Shown here: in pieces, positions 1-9,961 of the stretch
Position numbering within the stretch: the first letter of the stretch is position 1
Layout of the letters: each line of letters starts with the position of its first letter
Origin: Roseimaritima ulvae
GTDB taxonomy: Bacteria; Planctomycetota; Planctomycetia; Pirellulales; Pirellulaceae
NCBI RefSeq assembly: GCF_008065135.1
Contig: NZ_CP042914.1
Coordinates: 1,860,001 to 1,924,000, forward strand
Direction: 5' to 3'
Length of the DNA: 64,000 nucleotides
The notes under the pieces: generated by a model
Told to the model about the DNA's origin: nothing
The model's database searches: none
The model's input: only the letters and a program-made list of their open reading frames with translations
Position numbers and translations under genes: made by a program

Positions 1-1665
1 GACGCTCTCGTAGAAGTTGCAGAGCCCCTTGCCCAAAGTCATCATCCACGGAGCTAGTGAGCTTGTGGGCGATGACAGGATTTTGAAGGCCTTGCTCGCC
101 GAAGTTTCCGACCACATACCTTCGACTTCAAAAAGCTTGCTAGTTAGAGCAACGGAGTGAGAAACAACTTGGCCCTTCGCAGTCAATAGCGAGCTGATGA
201 CGTCATCGCTCATGTGCTCGCCGCACAAGTCGCGGATTTCCTCATGCCGGCTCTTGTGCCATAGATTTTCGAAAAACCTTCGACAGATCTCGGGGAAGAG
301 GTAGTCTGCCGCAGACCGTCCGCCCCTGAAAACAAACTCATATAGTGACTGGTCCTCGAAGATCGCCTTCTTCTTAGTTAGTGCATCCGCGGGGGAGTAC
401 TGCATCAGAAAAGTCTGCGCTAGTCGCTCCATGTCTATTCGCCTGTCACCATACTCTCGTCTGTTTTCGGTAGCATTCTTGTCCCACTGCCCGCGTTTTA
501 TCTCGTAGAACCAGGGGGGGGACTGACGGTTCATTCTCGCGGCAATGTCCTGATGAATTGGATCGTTCGTTCTCAGGTCTCGGGCGGACACAGGCGACTG
601 AGTGTTTGTGTTCTCCGAAATAAGTCGGGCTTGGTCTTTGCCTTCAGGTCCAGACGGTGGAACAATCACTCGGACCAAAACAGATACGTCATCGCTGAAA
701 CGTCCGAGTTGATACTCAAATGAGCTTACTGTTTGGCAACCATTAACGATTTGCGGGTTCTCGGCGGCGAGAAGCAACGAATCATCCGTTCTTCTGACCA
801 CTTCGCATCGGTCTGCCAGAATTGTTATCCCGTTGTTGTAGAACCAGAAGAAAGGCGAAGCCTCTTCGTCAGTGAGAGTCTTGTGGATTCTGTCGACTCG
901 CTTCGTCCGTCGACTCAATGCATATCGCACGTTGAGACTGAAAATTCTGCTGCCATACTTTCTCAATTGCCGCCCAAGGCTAACTGCAAGCATGTTTGAA
1001 ACAAATGCTTGCCAACCATGCGGTAGTCCGTCGTGCCCTTCTAGCGCCATTAACTCATTGTTGGCCAGTTCGAACTCAACCGTCTGCCCTTGAAGTGTCT
1101 GGGCATCTGGATTCCGGTCGCGGTCGAGCGTATGAAGGCTGTTTGCATCATAGATGCTAATTGAGAACACATTGCCGTGCTCTTCATTCAGTGCCTTCAA
1201 ACGGGACTTGATTGCTTCGATAGACTTATTGGGAAGCTGCGTCGGGATCCCAAGATTCAAGGAAACGTCATATCGACGACTTATCGCATTTCTCAGTTCA
1301 TTCGCTACAGACGAGAACTTTGCTCCAGCTTTCTCGGCTTGTGCAGGGTCCAAGAGAACTCGCAATGCTTCAATCAGTTCGATGCCGCACTTCTTGTCGA
1401 ACTTTTTATTGGGATCATCCGTCCATTTGCACTGCCATATATGAAACGTGAGTTCGTCGTCTTCTAGATAGAACCCATCAAGTCCACCATCACCGCCACC
1501 AGACACCACTAGGGTATCCGTGGCAGCAATAGCTTGATCATCATCGATTTCATGCACGAAGGAAAGTAGCCAAGCAGCGAATGCCCGTGGCTTAGAGATC
1601 CCTCGTTCCTCGCTTAAGGATTCGACGTTGCTAAGCAACCAGTCATGTATTTCCTTTGTGTTCAT
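1..1665 (-). CDS. AIPR-family phage-resistance protein (3' end outside window)
   Basis: I translated this frame by hand. It opens with ATG at 1665 and stays open for 555 codons to the window edge, so the C-terminus is missing. Near residue 270 it has WFYNNGITILADR and near residue 305 NPQIVNGCQT, followed by SENTNTQSPVSARDLR. This NNGIT/IVNGxQT pairing is the hallmark of the AIPR family (abortive infection phage resistance, PF10592). Its biochemical activity is not settled, and members recur in defence islands. The start lies 20 bp after the dptH stop, so it is probably co-transcribed with dptFGH. Whether it works with that complex or is an independent defence gene on the same transcript cannot be told from sequence. 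No signal peptide or membrane segment is seen in the visible part. Family call good; role inferred. Confidence 0.8.
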   Translation of the reverse strand, partial: MNTKEIHDWLLSNVESLSEERGISKPRAFAAWLLSFVHEIDDDQAIAATDTLVVSGGGDGGLDGFYLEDDELTFHIWQCKWTDDPNKKFDKKCGIELIEALRVLLDPAQAEKAGAKFSSVANELRNAISRRYDVSLNLGIPTQLPNKSIEAIKSRLKALNEEHGNVFSISIYDANSLHTLDRDRNPDAQTLQGQTVEFELANNELMALEGHDGLPHGWQAFVSNMLAVSLGRQLRKYGSRIFSLNVRYALSRRTKRVDRIHKTLTDEEASPFFWFYNNGITILADRCEVVRRTDDSLLLAAENPQIVNGCQTVSSFEYQLGRFSDDVSVLVRVIVPPSGPEGKDQARLISENTNTQSPVSARDLRTNDPIHQDIAARMNRQSPPWFYEIKRGQWDKNATENRREYGDRRIDMERLAQTFLMQYSPADALTKKKAIFEDQSLYEFVFRGGRSAADYLFPEICRRFFENLWHKSRHEEIRDLCGEHMSDDVISSLLTAKGQVVSHSVALTSKLFEVEGMWSETSASKAFKILSSPTSSLAPWMMTLGKGLCNFYESV

Positions 1666-1685
1666 CTCTTGGAACCTTTTGGTGT

Positions 1686-4600
1686 CTAGAGCTGCCAGAA
1701 GGCAAGGTCTTGTATCTTGAGAATATGTTTCTGTCCGTCGACATAGATCGACCGATGCTTGTCAAGTGCTTGAATGCTGCTGAGCAGAGACTCGACGTCG
1801 TCTTTCCCGGCGGTGTTAAACAGGGTTTTGATTTCTTGTGGCTTGATGCTTGGGACTCGGTGAATGATCCAGCTCAGGATGTAGCTGGAGTAGTCGTTGT
1901 TCGTGGTTTTGAAGTGGGTGAGTTCTTGCGTTGACAATATCGTCCCCACTCCAAACTCGCGGCCCTCTTTGAGCAGCATCCGGAGCCCTGGGAACTCTTG
2001 TTTCATAAAGTTGTCGGCCTCGTCGACGAGCACGAACTTGGTCAGCTGCCGGTGCGGATCTTGGATCTTGGAACTGCCCTTCTGGTGCATCTGGGCGTAG
2101 AACAGATCAAGCGCCAGAGCAACGACCAAATTTTGGATCTTGGGGTCGTAGCCGGACAGGTTGATGACAGTGACTCCGCTGACTAGATCGTAGAGTGACG
2201 TCGCTTTCGTTCGATCTGGTTCAAAGATCTCAAAGTTGGCTAACTCTGAGAGTGCCGCGTAAAGCGAGTCCTCTTCTACCTTTTCCTGCGCGTTAAACGC
2301 TGTCCAGACATCGTGCAAAGTTGGTGCAGGCTTGGACCACGTCGAGGGATCGTTTTTAATGATCCCAGCCGCTTCGTAAGCTTCGATCACTAATGAAGTG
2401 ATCTTGTTCTCTTGCTTGTTCCCCAGATTGAATGCCTTCGAAATTGTCGCCCTGAACTGACTTGCCGTATGCATGGGGAGCATAGGTTTGTTGCCGAACA
2501 ACGCAAACGGGTTGAACGGCAACCGGTGCAGCGGAAGTACTTTCGCGCCGGTAGCCTCGACGAAGTCCTCTTTGATGTAGTCCGCCTTGTAATCAAGAAT
2601 AAGAATGCCAATCGGCAGCCCGTCAACATTGTTCGCCTGATTCCTAATCAATTGCGTCACGAGGCTTTTCGTGAACTGAGTCTTACCGGTGCCCATCGTG
2701 CCAATGATTGCGGTATTTGGATTTAACACCTTCGCAGTATTGGTCGGCTCCCAGAAGACTCTCTCCTTGGTTTTTACATCCATTCCGAATTCGACCTTCA
2801 GTGTTTCGTTTGGGGGCGACGGATGAGCCGAGTCTTGAACAACCGGAGGACTCAGGGACGCAATTGTCACCTGGTGCTCAATGCCAGCCACTTCCGGCTG
2901 GAGTTCGATCCCGTCGTCATCAGACGGCGGTCCATCATCTGTTTCCGGCGGTTGCGTACCGTCGCCCCCACCGCCAAGAAAATATTTTGTGGGGACACCG
3001 GGGAAATTTTCTGCCAGCAACCGTTCTTCTAGCTGGAACCTTGGCGTTCTCAAGAACGTCTCGAGAAAACTCACCGGTATCTTCAGGGTTGCAACACCCT
3101 CTGATTCCGAAGCTGTGGTTTCAAAGCAGGTTTCGCTATCGAGATGGCCAATGACAAATGCGGCGGGGTAGTTGTTCAGCTCAGCAACATGGAAGTCGCC
3201 TCGCATCCATTTCTCTCGATTGTCGCGCAGTTCAGAGAAGTACTCAGGGGGGAAGACTTCGTAGAGCTCGTACTTCTCTAGCTGCATGAAAACCTGGCGT
3301 ACTAGAAGGCTTCTGTAGATCTTGCCTTCAAGAGTGGATGGACCGAATAGGCAGTCCACCAAGTACTCTCGAAGATTCTTCGCCTGCTCATGGGCTTTCT
3401 TGAAGTCACCCGATCCTGTTTTCACCTCAAGCGGAAGAAAGAAAATGCTGTCGTCTTTGAAGCCAACAAATAGCACATCATCAGAAATGCGGCCGGTATT
3501 TGTCTTGTCTTTGTGGTAGCGAGAGAAATCTCCGTCGCTCATCCGCAGCCCGATATTACCCGATACGCGGATCATCTCAGCAACGGAAAGTGGTACCCAA
3601 GTGATGCCGGATTGGGAAACGAGTGCGCTTAGTAGCTTCCATGCACCGATGATCCCTTCTCGTTCACGACGGATGCTCTCATTGGCAGTGACCATCTTGA
3701 GCAGCCACTCGCCGTTAAAGGCATTGAATTCGCCAACTGCTTCATCGGATCCATAGCTGAGAACTTCACGGTACAGGTCGGTTTGCCGGGTTACGGTGAT
3801 GGCATCGTAGCCGGCTGAGCTGGTGTATTGATCCGAAAAATGGATAAGCACCACTTCCTTGGTCTTCTCAAAAAATTTAAGCGTGACTTTCGGATCAATT
3901 ATCGTCACCCAAAGTGAGCTGTCGTAAGAACGCTCAAGAAGTTCACGAAATTTGTCGCTGACTGCTAGCCGAATGGCAGAGCTGCTGTTGTAGGTTTCTG
4001 TCGTAGCAACGAGCGGCTGCTGCAATGTTCCAACTAGCCTAGCTAATTCCAAATGCGGAAGCTCACCGGTATCGACGTTCTGCAACCCAAATCCAGTGTA
4101 GTAGTTCTGGTTCTCCGCGCACGACGCTTCGCCGCTCAGAAGACCATCGCAAGCAACCCCAGAGATATGATTATCAACATCAATGTTGGCTCGCTCGACT
4201 TTTTGGTTGTTACGGAACAACGTCAAGTGAGCATATGCTTGCTCTGACGATTCCTCGATTTGGAATTTGCTAAATGTCAATCTCGACCTCAAAAGATCGA
4301 TGATCGCGTCAGCATTCTCTTTAGCTTTACCTTTGTCTAGTTTGTAGCTCTGCTTAATCTTGCTGTAAGTTCCGATTTCAGCGAAACGATCAAACTCGGT
4401 CTCGGTGATCTCGTCATCATAGAGATTAATGTGGATTTTCTCGGACTCTTTGCCGGCGTCACGGAAGTAATTCAGTATCCCCAGGAAGACTTCCCGATTG
4501 TCAGCATTGTTGATCGAGTTGATCAGCAACGGTGCATCAGTGCCGTCCTTGAATAGCTCATCGAAGGTCTGTACAAACTCTTCGATCTTTTCTTTGGTTA

Positions 4601-6788
4601 GACGTTCGACGTAGTCGTAGCTGCTTTCTTCTTGAGGCACGATCTCAAGCCAGAATGCATTCTCATCGACTGCTTGCGTGTAACAATATTCGTGCTCGGC
4701 CGAATAAATGTACGGCAATAGGCCGCGAGCGTTGAGTCGCTTCCGTGTAACACTAGGGACGCTCTTAAAGGATCTTTCCTCCCCATCTCGCGTAATTTCA
4801 ATCGCCAAATACCGGAAGTACGACAGTACCAGCGGATGAAAGGGCGTGAGGAACTGGCGGCCATCAAAAGTGGCTGTGCCAAGCTTCATCACGTGCCGGA
4901 CCGTATCGTCAAGGCTCTTTCCATACTCAATCTCGCGAAGAAACGTTTGATAGGCCGCGATGTATGCGCCTGCCACGTCAATCATGTTCGGTCCCCAAGA
5001 TGCCAGACTGGGGATTGTTGATCTTTCTGAGAGATAGCTCTGTAGATCCTGCCAAGCGTCATAAATCGCTGGAGCGGTGTTTCTGATCTTAGCCAGAGGC
5101 AGTGAATTACCTTCGCTAGAGAAGCTAAGTAGCTTGTCATCCACGAAGACTTGCTCTACTTCGAGCATCTTCTGTCGAATTGCAACGACGTTCGACTCTT
5201 TGTTGTCTAGTACAACGCGATTTCTGTCGCGGAGAAAAACTCCGTTGTACTGATCGTCGAATAGCCGATTGAACCTCCCCTCATCCAAGAGCAACGGCAG
5301 ACTTAACGACTGGTCGCTGGCTTCGCCTTCAACGTTAAAACGAAGCGTGCTTCCGCTGCTCTCAAGAAGGAACTCTACGATGTCAGATTCTTCGTAGAGT
5401 TTCTCATATTCGACCGCACCGTATTGATCGACGGAAATTGTTTGGCCACTTTCATTCAAGAGCCACCGTTTAGAAATATTGTCGTTGATCAGTAGTTCAC
5501 GCTCATCAGTCTGAAGCTGGATCAGTCGCTGCTCAGGATCTGCGTGCGTCTTAACAAGAAACGTGTTTGCGAATGCTCCAGTGCAGAACAGGCCTTTCTT
5601 AACTACCAGAATGTTGAATTCAAATCTTTCGGTGGTCTGGCTTCGATCTAGACGAATGCGGAATATTTCTGCGACCGCTGGCGTTGGCATTGACATCGCG
5701 AGTCGCCGCCGATTCTTGCTTTTCTTGATCTCGATGCCTGCGGTGCTTTCAATCTCTTGATTGTGCTCCAGTTTCACATCCGACTTTTCAAGGTCGTCGC
5801 CAATAAACTCAATGGTCAGATCGACATTCTCGACCTCTTCGGGAACTGACAAGATAATGCTCTTGCGGCGACGACCGGCAGCAGTCTCGGACTTGTTGCG
5901 CGGGCCAATGATTTCGCAAGATTCAGAGAGCAAACTCAGATATTCAAGTCTGTGACTCTGCTGTTCGGCGATCTCGTCTTTGATCGCTTGCAGATCAAGA
6001 TCTCGCCATGGAGCCTGAGCAGATTCGCCGAAGTGCTTCTTCTCAAATGACTCACTAATTCCGAGTCTTTCCGCGATTTCATCAGGAAAGTGATGGGTTA
6101 CTCGGTCGAACTCTTCATGCAAGCGGCGATTGTCGTCTAGGCGACGTCGGATCTGCTTTGACTTATCCATTTCTGGTAAGCCTTTGTCGTTGAACAGTCC
6201 GAGCGGTCGTAGGTCGAGGCAATCATCGTTCTCTATCGAATCGAAGATCTTCCGGAAGCCGAATGCGCTCCCACCTTCTTCTGCAATGATTTCCGATTGC
6301 CAGTCAAGGATACACTCGTAGACCTTTTTGGGCCTATCGATCGCATCAGCCAGCCTCAACAGCTCACTGCTGACATGCTTTGTGGACCAGGGACCTCCTC
6401 GGCTAGAGAGATCTATCGCGCTGTTCACCAGCGTATCCAGCAAGCTATTGTGGATTATCAGCAAGCTCGTATTGCCAAACTCGTCAGATTGCTCCGCGAC
6501 GCGATCACGAAGCATTGAAATGTAATTCTCGTTAAACGCATTCGGGGATTCAGGGTTATCTGAATGTGCGACGCACAAGAGCCGAACGTCCCCAATTTCG
6601 AGGCATGGTATCGCCGTGCTGTTAACTTCAACTACGGCGGTCGCCGCACTACGGAGCTCTCCGATCAGGCTTTCCGTGTTGCTGCTGTCCGACGATCGGA
6701 ACTGGTAGCGTTTTCCGGCAACGACTCGCGTGTCCAACCAGGATACAAGAAGCTCCTTTAGAAACGCGTCAAATTGTGTTTCGGACAT
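1686..6788 (-). CDS. dptH: DptH/DndH, large HerA-like ATPase of the phosphorothioation-dependent restriction complex
   Basis: About 1,700 residues, the usual size for DptH (DndH), the largest subunit of DptFGH, which attacks DNA lacking phosphorothioate marks. The C-terminal 370 residues form a HerA/FtsK-type ATPase: Walker A IIGTMGTGKTQFTK near residue 1363 and Walker B FVLVDEADNF near 1588. An acidic, proline-rich linker (about residues 1270-1295) separates it from a long N-terminal part. Within that part, near residue 1120, DDVLFVGF followed by FFLPLEVKTG looks like a PD-(D/E)xK nuclease core; this is my inference. I chose ATG 6788 (MSETQF) because GGAG sits 9 nt upstream. GTG 6803 and ATG 6797 are alternatives. 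The start overlaps the dptG end by 20 bp, implying translational coupling. The AIPR gene follows 20 bp downstream. Confidence 0.87.
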   Translation of the reverse strand: MSETQFDAFLKELLVSWLDTRVVAGKRYQFRSSDSSNTESLIGELRSAATAVVEVNSTAIPCLEIGDVRLLCVAHSDNPESPNAFNENYISMLRDRVAEQSDEFGNTSLLIIHNSLLDTLVNSAIDLSSRGGPWSTKHVSSELLRLADAIDRPKKVYECILDWQSEIIAEEGGSAFGFRKIFDSIENDDCLDLRPLGLFNDKGLPEMDKSKQIRRRLDDNRRLHEEFDRVTHHFPDEIAERLGISESFEKKHFGESAQAPWRDLDLQAIKDEIAEQQSHRLEYLSLLSESCEIIGPRNKSETAAGRRRKSIILSVPEEVENVDLTIEFIGDDLEKSDVKLEHNQEIESTAGIEIKKSKNRRRLAMSMPTPAVAEIFRIRLDRSQTTERFEFNILVVKKGLFCTGAFANTFLVKTHADPEQRLIQLQTDERELLINDNISKRWLLNESGQTISVDQYGAVEYEKLYEESDIVEFLLESSGSTLRFNVEGEASDQSLSLPLLLDEGRFNRLFDDQYNGVFLRDRNRVVLDNKESNVVAIRQKMLEVEQVFVDDKLLSFSSEGNSLPLAKIRNTAPAIYDAWQDLQSYLSERSTIPSLASWGPNMIDVAGAYIAAYQTFLREIEYGKSLDDTVRHVMKLGTATFDGRQFLTPFHPLVLSYFRYLAIEITRDGEERSFKSVPSVTRKRLNARGLLPYIYSAEHEYCYTQAVDENAFWLEIVPQEESSYDYVERLTKEKIEEFVQTFDELFKDGTDAPLLINSINNADNREVFLGILNYFRDAGKESEKIHINLYDDEITETEFDRFAEIGTYSKIKQSYKLDKGKAKENADAIIDLLRSRLTFSKFQIEESSEQAYAHLTLFRNNQKVERANIDVDNHISGVACDGLLSGEASCAENQNYYTGFGLQNVDTGELPHLELARLVGTLQQPLVATTETYNSSSAIRLAVSDKFRELLERSYDSSLWVTIIDPKVTLKFFEKTKEVVLIHFSDQYTSSAGYDAITVTRQTDLYREVLSYGSDEAVGEFNAFNGEWLLKMVTANESIRREREGIIGAWKLLSALVSQSGITWVPLSVAEMIRVSGNIGLRMSDGDFSRYHKDKTNTGRISDDVLFVGFKDDSIFFLPLEVKTGSGDFKKAHEQAKNLREYLVDCLFGPSTLEGKIYRSLLVRQVFMQLEKYELYEVFPPEYFSELRDNREKWMRGDFHVAELNNYPAAFVIGHLDSETCFETTASESEGVATLKIPVSFLETFLRTPRFQLEERLLAENFPGVPTKYFLGGGGDGTQPPETDDGPPSDDDGIELQPEVAGIEHQVTIASLSPPVVQDSAHPSPPNETLKVEFGMDVKTKERVFWEPTNTAKVLNPNTAIIGTMGTGKTQFTKSLVTQLIRNQANNVDGLPIGILILDYKADYIKEDFVEATGAKVLPLHRLPFNPFALFGNKPMLPMHTASQFRATISKAFNLGNKQENKITSLVIEAYEAAGIIKNDPSTWSKPAPTLHDVWTAFNAQEKVEEDSLYAALSELANFEIFEPDRTKATSLYDLVSGVTVINLSGYDPKIQNLVVALALDLFYAQMHQKGSSKIQDPHRQLTKFVLVDEADNFMKQEFPGLRMLLKEGREFGVGTILSTQELTHFKTTNNDYSSYILSWIIHRVPSIKPQEIKTLFNTAGKDDVESLLSSIQALDKHRSIYVDGQKHILKIQDLAFWQL

Positions 6789-8100
6789 ATACCGCATCTC
6801 CACTATCGCTCATGCGGTCGACATTCCCGACGCGCTCGTAAAAACTGATCAAAGCTTGCTGTGATCCCTTGTCGAAGTAGAAGCCCCTCTCCTTAAATGC
6901 TTTCAGCAGTTCTTGAAATCGAACCGACGGCCGATCACCAATGGCAAGATTGGTTAGCAGCAGGACGAAGTCTTGGTTGATGACCAAAACGCGACCCGCT
7001 CTCCCACGAGACTGGAGAAAGTTCCTTGCGACCTCCTTGTCAAATACCTCCATGTATTGTTGCTGAACACGGTGTCGCCCCTCATTCACCGTCTTCGCAA
7101 ATTGCTTGACTCCCAAGCTCATCAAATGCTTCATCGCCTCGATTGCATCGATGGGTGCCGCAGGTACGGAAGGCAGTTTGCGATCCAACCGAAATTCTTC
7201 CGAGAATTCGACCAGGGATTTATGTACACGAGCCCTATTCGAGTCGTCTGAGTCGTGCACTGCCTTTGCGTAGGACCACAACGGCGCTTTCGGATAATCA
7301 GTGTCAGAGTTGAAATACTCCAGCATGCTGAGAATGGGAAAAACGTCTGCCATCGGGCCCGCAAGCGACCGATAACCATCCTTGGTAACGTGTACCCGCT
7401 CACTGCTTGCCTTTTCGGTGTCAAGTATGAAGTAAAGCGGCTTGCTCGATGGAGGGCTTCCACTGGTCCAGTTGCGGATATTCAGCCCAAGCTGAGAGCA
7501 GTAAACGAAATTGTATAATTCGATGCAACTCGGTAATTGCTCCAGAAAATACTCGGAGTGACCAGCTAGGAAGGCGACATCTCTCACAAAATTGTCGGCG
7601 ACAAATGGTAGATAGCACTCTTCAGCAGCCGCGATGTCTGCTTCACGCAGCTCATTCTTTAGCAGATCGAGAAAGCCCTTCTCTAGAAAGTTCGTCCCGC
7701 TTTCAAATTCGACCGAGGGCAGCGATTTATCGAAGAAGGACTTGAGCAGGTCAACTAAGTGTTTCGTTGATGCGTTTGTCTTGGAATGCGCTCGAAGGAG
7801 CATAAATTCTGGGGCTGTTCTCGATAACGCGTCTCCAGAGAAGTACATCTTGCGCAGATCTTCAACGACCGACGTGTCACTTAGCCTATCTTCGAGATAT
7901 TCGGAGCATTTTGCTTCGAAAGCATCCATCGAAAGATCTCTCTTGACCTGCTTTCCCATCAGCCAAGACAAGACCACGCAGGCGACCGATTCAAAATCGA
8001 ATTCCTTCGCGCCCTTCCGGTAAGGAAGGTATGCTGTCAGCTTGTTTGAGCCGATTTTTTCAGCGTCAACATTCGAGAGACGGTCTACCAAATGTTCCAT
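6769..8100 (-). CDS. dptG: DptG/DndG, phosphorothioation-dependent restriction protein
   Basis: 443 residues, the expected length for DptG. It lies exactly between dptF and dptH in the canonical F-G-H order, and the call rests mainly on size and context because DptG has no well-known catalytic motif. I see no P-loop, membrane segment or signal peptide, and composition is that of a soluble, mostly helical protein. The ATG at 8100 overlaps the dptF stop by one base (TAATG), a classic coupling arrangement, and the C-terminus runs 20 bp into dptH. In characterised systems F, G and H are all needed for restriction and for the toxicity seen when modification is lost. No frameshift or internal stop is seen, so the module looks intact. 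Confidence 0.8.
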   Translation of the reverse strand: MEHLVDRLSNVDAEKIGSNKLTAYLPYRKGAKEFDFESVACVVLSWLMGKQVKRDLSMDAFEAKCSEYLEDRLSDTSVVEDLRKMYFSGDALSRTAPEFMLLRAHSKTNASTKHLVDLLKSFFDKSLPSVEFESGTNFLEKGFLDLLKNELREADIAAAEECYLPFVADNFVRDVAFLAGHSEYFLEQLPSCIELYNFVYCSQLGLNIRNWTSGSPPSSKPLYFILDTEKASSERVHVTKDGYRSLAGPMADVFPILSMLEYFNSDTDYPKAPLWSYAKAVHDSDDSNRARVHKSLVEFSEEFRLDRKLPSVPAAPIDAIEAMKHLMSLGVKQFAKTVNEGRHRVQQQYMEVFDKEVARNFLQSRGRAGRVLVINQDFVLLLTNLAIGDRPSVRFQELLKAFKERGFYFDKGSQQALISFYERVGNVDRMSDSGDAVYVRNTI

Positions 8101-9686
8101 TATCGACGCTCCACAATGATTTCGTCTTCGACCTCATCATCGATGAGCTCCCACTCGACATCGCCCTTCTGAACGCTAAGGCACTGAGTCTGCTTGACGA
8201 TCCGCCGAACATCCTCAACCACCTCTTCGAGCTGCACTACCGTCGTCTTATCATGCGTGTTCGGTCGGTAGCCAGCATTAATCCTAAAAGCCAACTCCAG
8301 GAAGTTCACTGTTATCGGAACAGCTCTGATGTGATGTTCATGTCCAACCCTTAAACACGCTTCAAAAAACCTAAGCTGTGATGGAGCAATATTCTCAAGC
8401 TTGCTTAGATCCGGTTGCATCGTCGCGGTGGCAGAAAGTGCATAGCCATTTGGCTTTCCCAGGAGGAAGCGGTCCCGTCGTATCTCAGGCGCGAAGCGAT
8501 TTGCAAAACGGGTGACGGCAGAAACAAGTGTGTCTTTGTAGAACGACCTCAACGCGTTTTTTTGCGCTTTGTCACTTCCCTGGTAGTCTCGATGCAGCTG
8601 CCAAAATTCTCGGTACTTATCGAACAGATCCCGTTTCAGGTCTTCGCGAAATCGATGGTGATAATTGTTACTGAACTCGACTTCCTGCATGATGTAGAAC
8701 AAACGAACCCATGTCCTGGGCTCTTTTACCGTCAGGCCAAACTCCTTCTCTGCTGCTGTGCGAAACTCTTTGAAGTCTTCCTCGTACAATCCTAGAGATG
8801 CTTTTACCTGGAATAGGTCAAGCCGTTTCGATCTCGAGTGGCAAGGGTCGAGTTTATTAAGCGAATCGACCAACTCCGAGCCGTGTCCGCAAAAGAGATT
8901 GTCAAATAGTGTTCCTGGACCACTGAGTATTTGAAAGACAAAGTCAAGAATTGTGCGAGCGGTTAAGAACTGATCGAACTTGAGGTGAGCGTAGAACAGC
9001 AGTGCGCATATTCGATCTTGAACTTCTGGCACGCAAAGTAATTTGAAATTCTGGTGCAGCCTCGTGTTCGGGTCTGACTTCAAGAATTCGGCGTAGATTG
9101 GATTCGATTCTGATTCATCGCAGATCCTTCCAAGAAGTGGCCCGATGAATGGAGCCTCAATCTGCTTCCCGTTCAAAGCAAATTTTGGATAGGATTCAAA
9201 GTTGATGAAATCGAACTGCGATTCTGTTGAGGGGTGTCCCTTCAAAAAATTGGAGATAGCGTTCTTGATGTCGCCGTGTTCCTCCGCTCCGTCAGCTTCG
9301 TAGTTGCCGAGCATCCCAATGTTGATGCCAACAACCAGTGGACGTTCAGCGGCCTTGTACTCTCGGAATCGATCGTCCAAGGTCTGGATAGCGTTTTTAC
9401 CGGGATCGAAGCTATGGGTTGCGTCTAAGTGAAAATCAAAAGCAGAGGCGTACTTCTCGTGAATTCGCCGAAAAACCTCTGATTTTCCATCTCCACTAGA
9501 ACCGCATAGAAACAGGATCCTCTTCACGCTTGAATCGTCCAATGCTGTGGTCAGCGCCTTCTCAACAGGCGTGCGGACGTAGAGATACTTTTTCAGCTTT
9601 GCTGCTTCTTTACTCGCCGATCCAAGGGTCGTGACTGCCTGTGCAGATCCCTTGGAGAGCATCTCGATTGTTTGCACAAATGACAT
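8100..9686 (-). CDS. dptF: DptF/DndF, P-loop NTPase of the phosphorothioation-dependent restriction complex
   Basis: 528 residues from the chosen ATG. A Walker A loop, FLCGSSGDGKSEVFRRI, lies near residues 58-74, directly after a stretch on one side of which the family's KYLYVRTPVEKAL lead-in is found. Length, P-loop position and order ahead of dptG and dptH match DptF (DndF), thought to supply ATP hydrolysis for DNA restriction. The ATG at 9686 (MSFVQTIEM) is preferred because AGGAG precedes it by 8 nt. A longer frame starts with a weak TTG at 9728. It is the first gene of the minus-strand unit and faces the divergent methyltransferase gene. The 275-bp space between them holds an 8-bp tandem repeat and presumably both promoters. 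Confidence 0.85.
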   Translation of the reverse strand: MSFVQTIEMLSKGSAQAVTTLGSASKEAAKLKKYLYVRTPVEKALTTALDDSSVKRILFLCGSSGDGKSEVFRRIHEKYASAFDFHLDATHSFDPGKNAIQTLDDRFREYKAAERPLVVGINIGMLGNYEADGAEEHGDIKNAISNFLKGHPSTESQFDFINFESYPKFALNGKQIEAPFIGPLLGRICDESESNPIYAEFLKSDPNTRLHQNFKLLCVPEVQDRICALLFYAHLKFDQFLTARTILDFVFQILSGPGTLFDNLFCGHGSELVDSLNKLDPCHSRSKRLDLFQVKASLGLYEEDFKEFRTAAEKEFGLTVKEPRTWVRLFYIMQEVEFSNNYHHRFREDLKRDLFDKYREFWQLHRDYQGSDKAQKNALRSFYKDTLVSAVTRFANRFAPEIRRDRFLLGKPNGYALSATATMQPDLSKLENIAPSQLRFFEACLRVGHEHHIRAVPITVNFLELAFRINAGYRPNTHDKTTVVQLEEVVEDVRRIVKQTQCLSVQKGDVEWELIDDEVEDEIIVERR

Positions 9687-9761
9687 TGGTGATCTCCTGG
9701 TCCCTCGAATGACCAATTGGCAAAACACGTCGAAAGGCTATTATCATTAGCATACGAACTC

Positions 9762-9806
9762 CTGGAGTGCTGGAGTGCTGGAGTGCTGGAGTGCTGGAGT
9801 GCTGGA
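9762..9806. repeat. 8-bp tandem repeat (CTGGAGTG) in the divergent intergenic region
   Basis: Five perfect copies of CTGGAGTG run from 9762 to 9801, followed by a decayed sixth. They lie between the divergent starts of dptF (9686, minus) and the methyltransferase (9962, plus), so they are in or beside the promoter region of both units. Short perfect repeats like this change copy number by slipped replication. A length change here could alter promoter spacing, but that effect is inferred, not seen. The rest of the 9687-9961 gap shows no gene I would support. Confidence 0.85.
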
Positions 9807-9961
9807 ACGCCCCTCTCGAATCGTGATTTGCTCGCCATGATTGTTGCGTAGGGCGATTCGTGAAACAAGCAGGCTAGTTTGGAAAGCCAAGTCGTGCGTT
9901 TCGCCCCAGGAATTTCGAGCTCGCGACATGGTGCCGGCGTACTGTTTTTTCTTCGGGTGTA

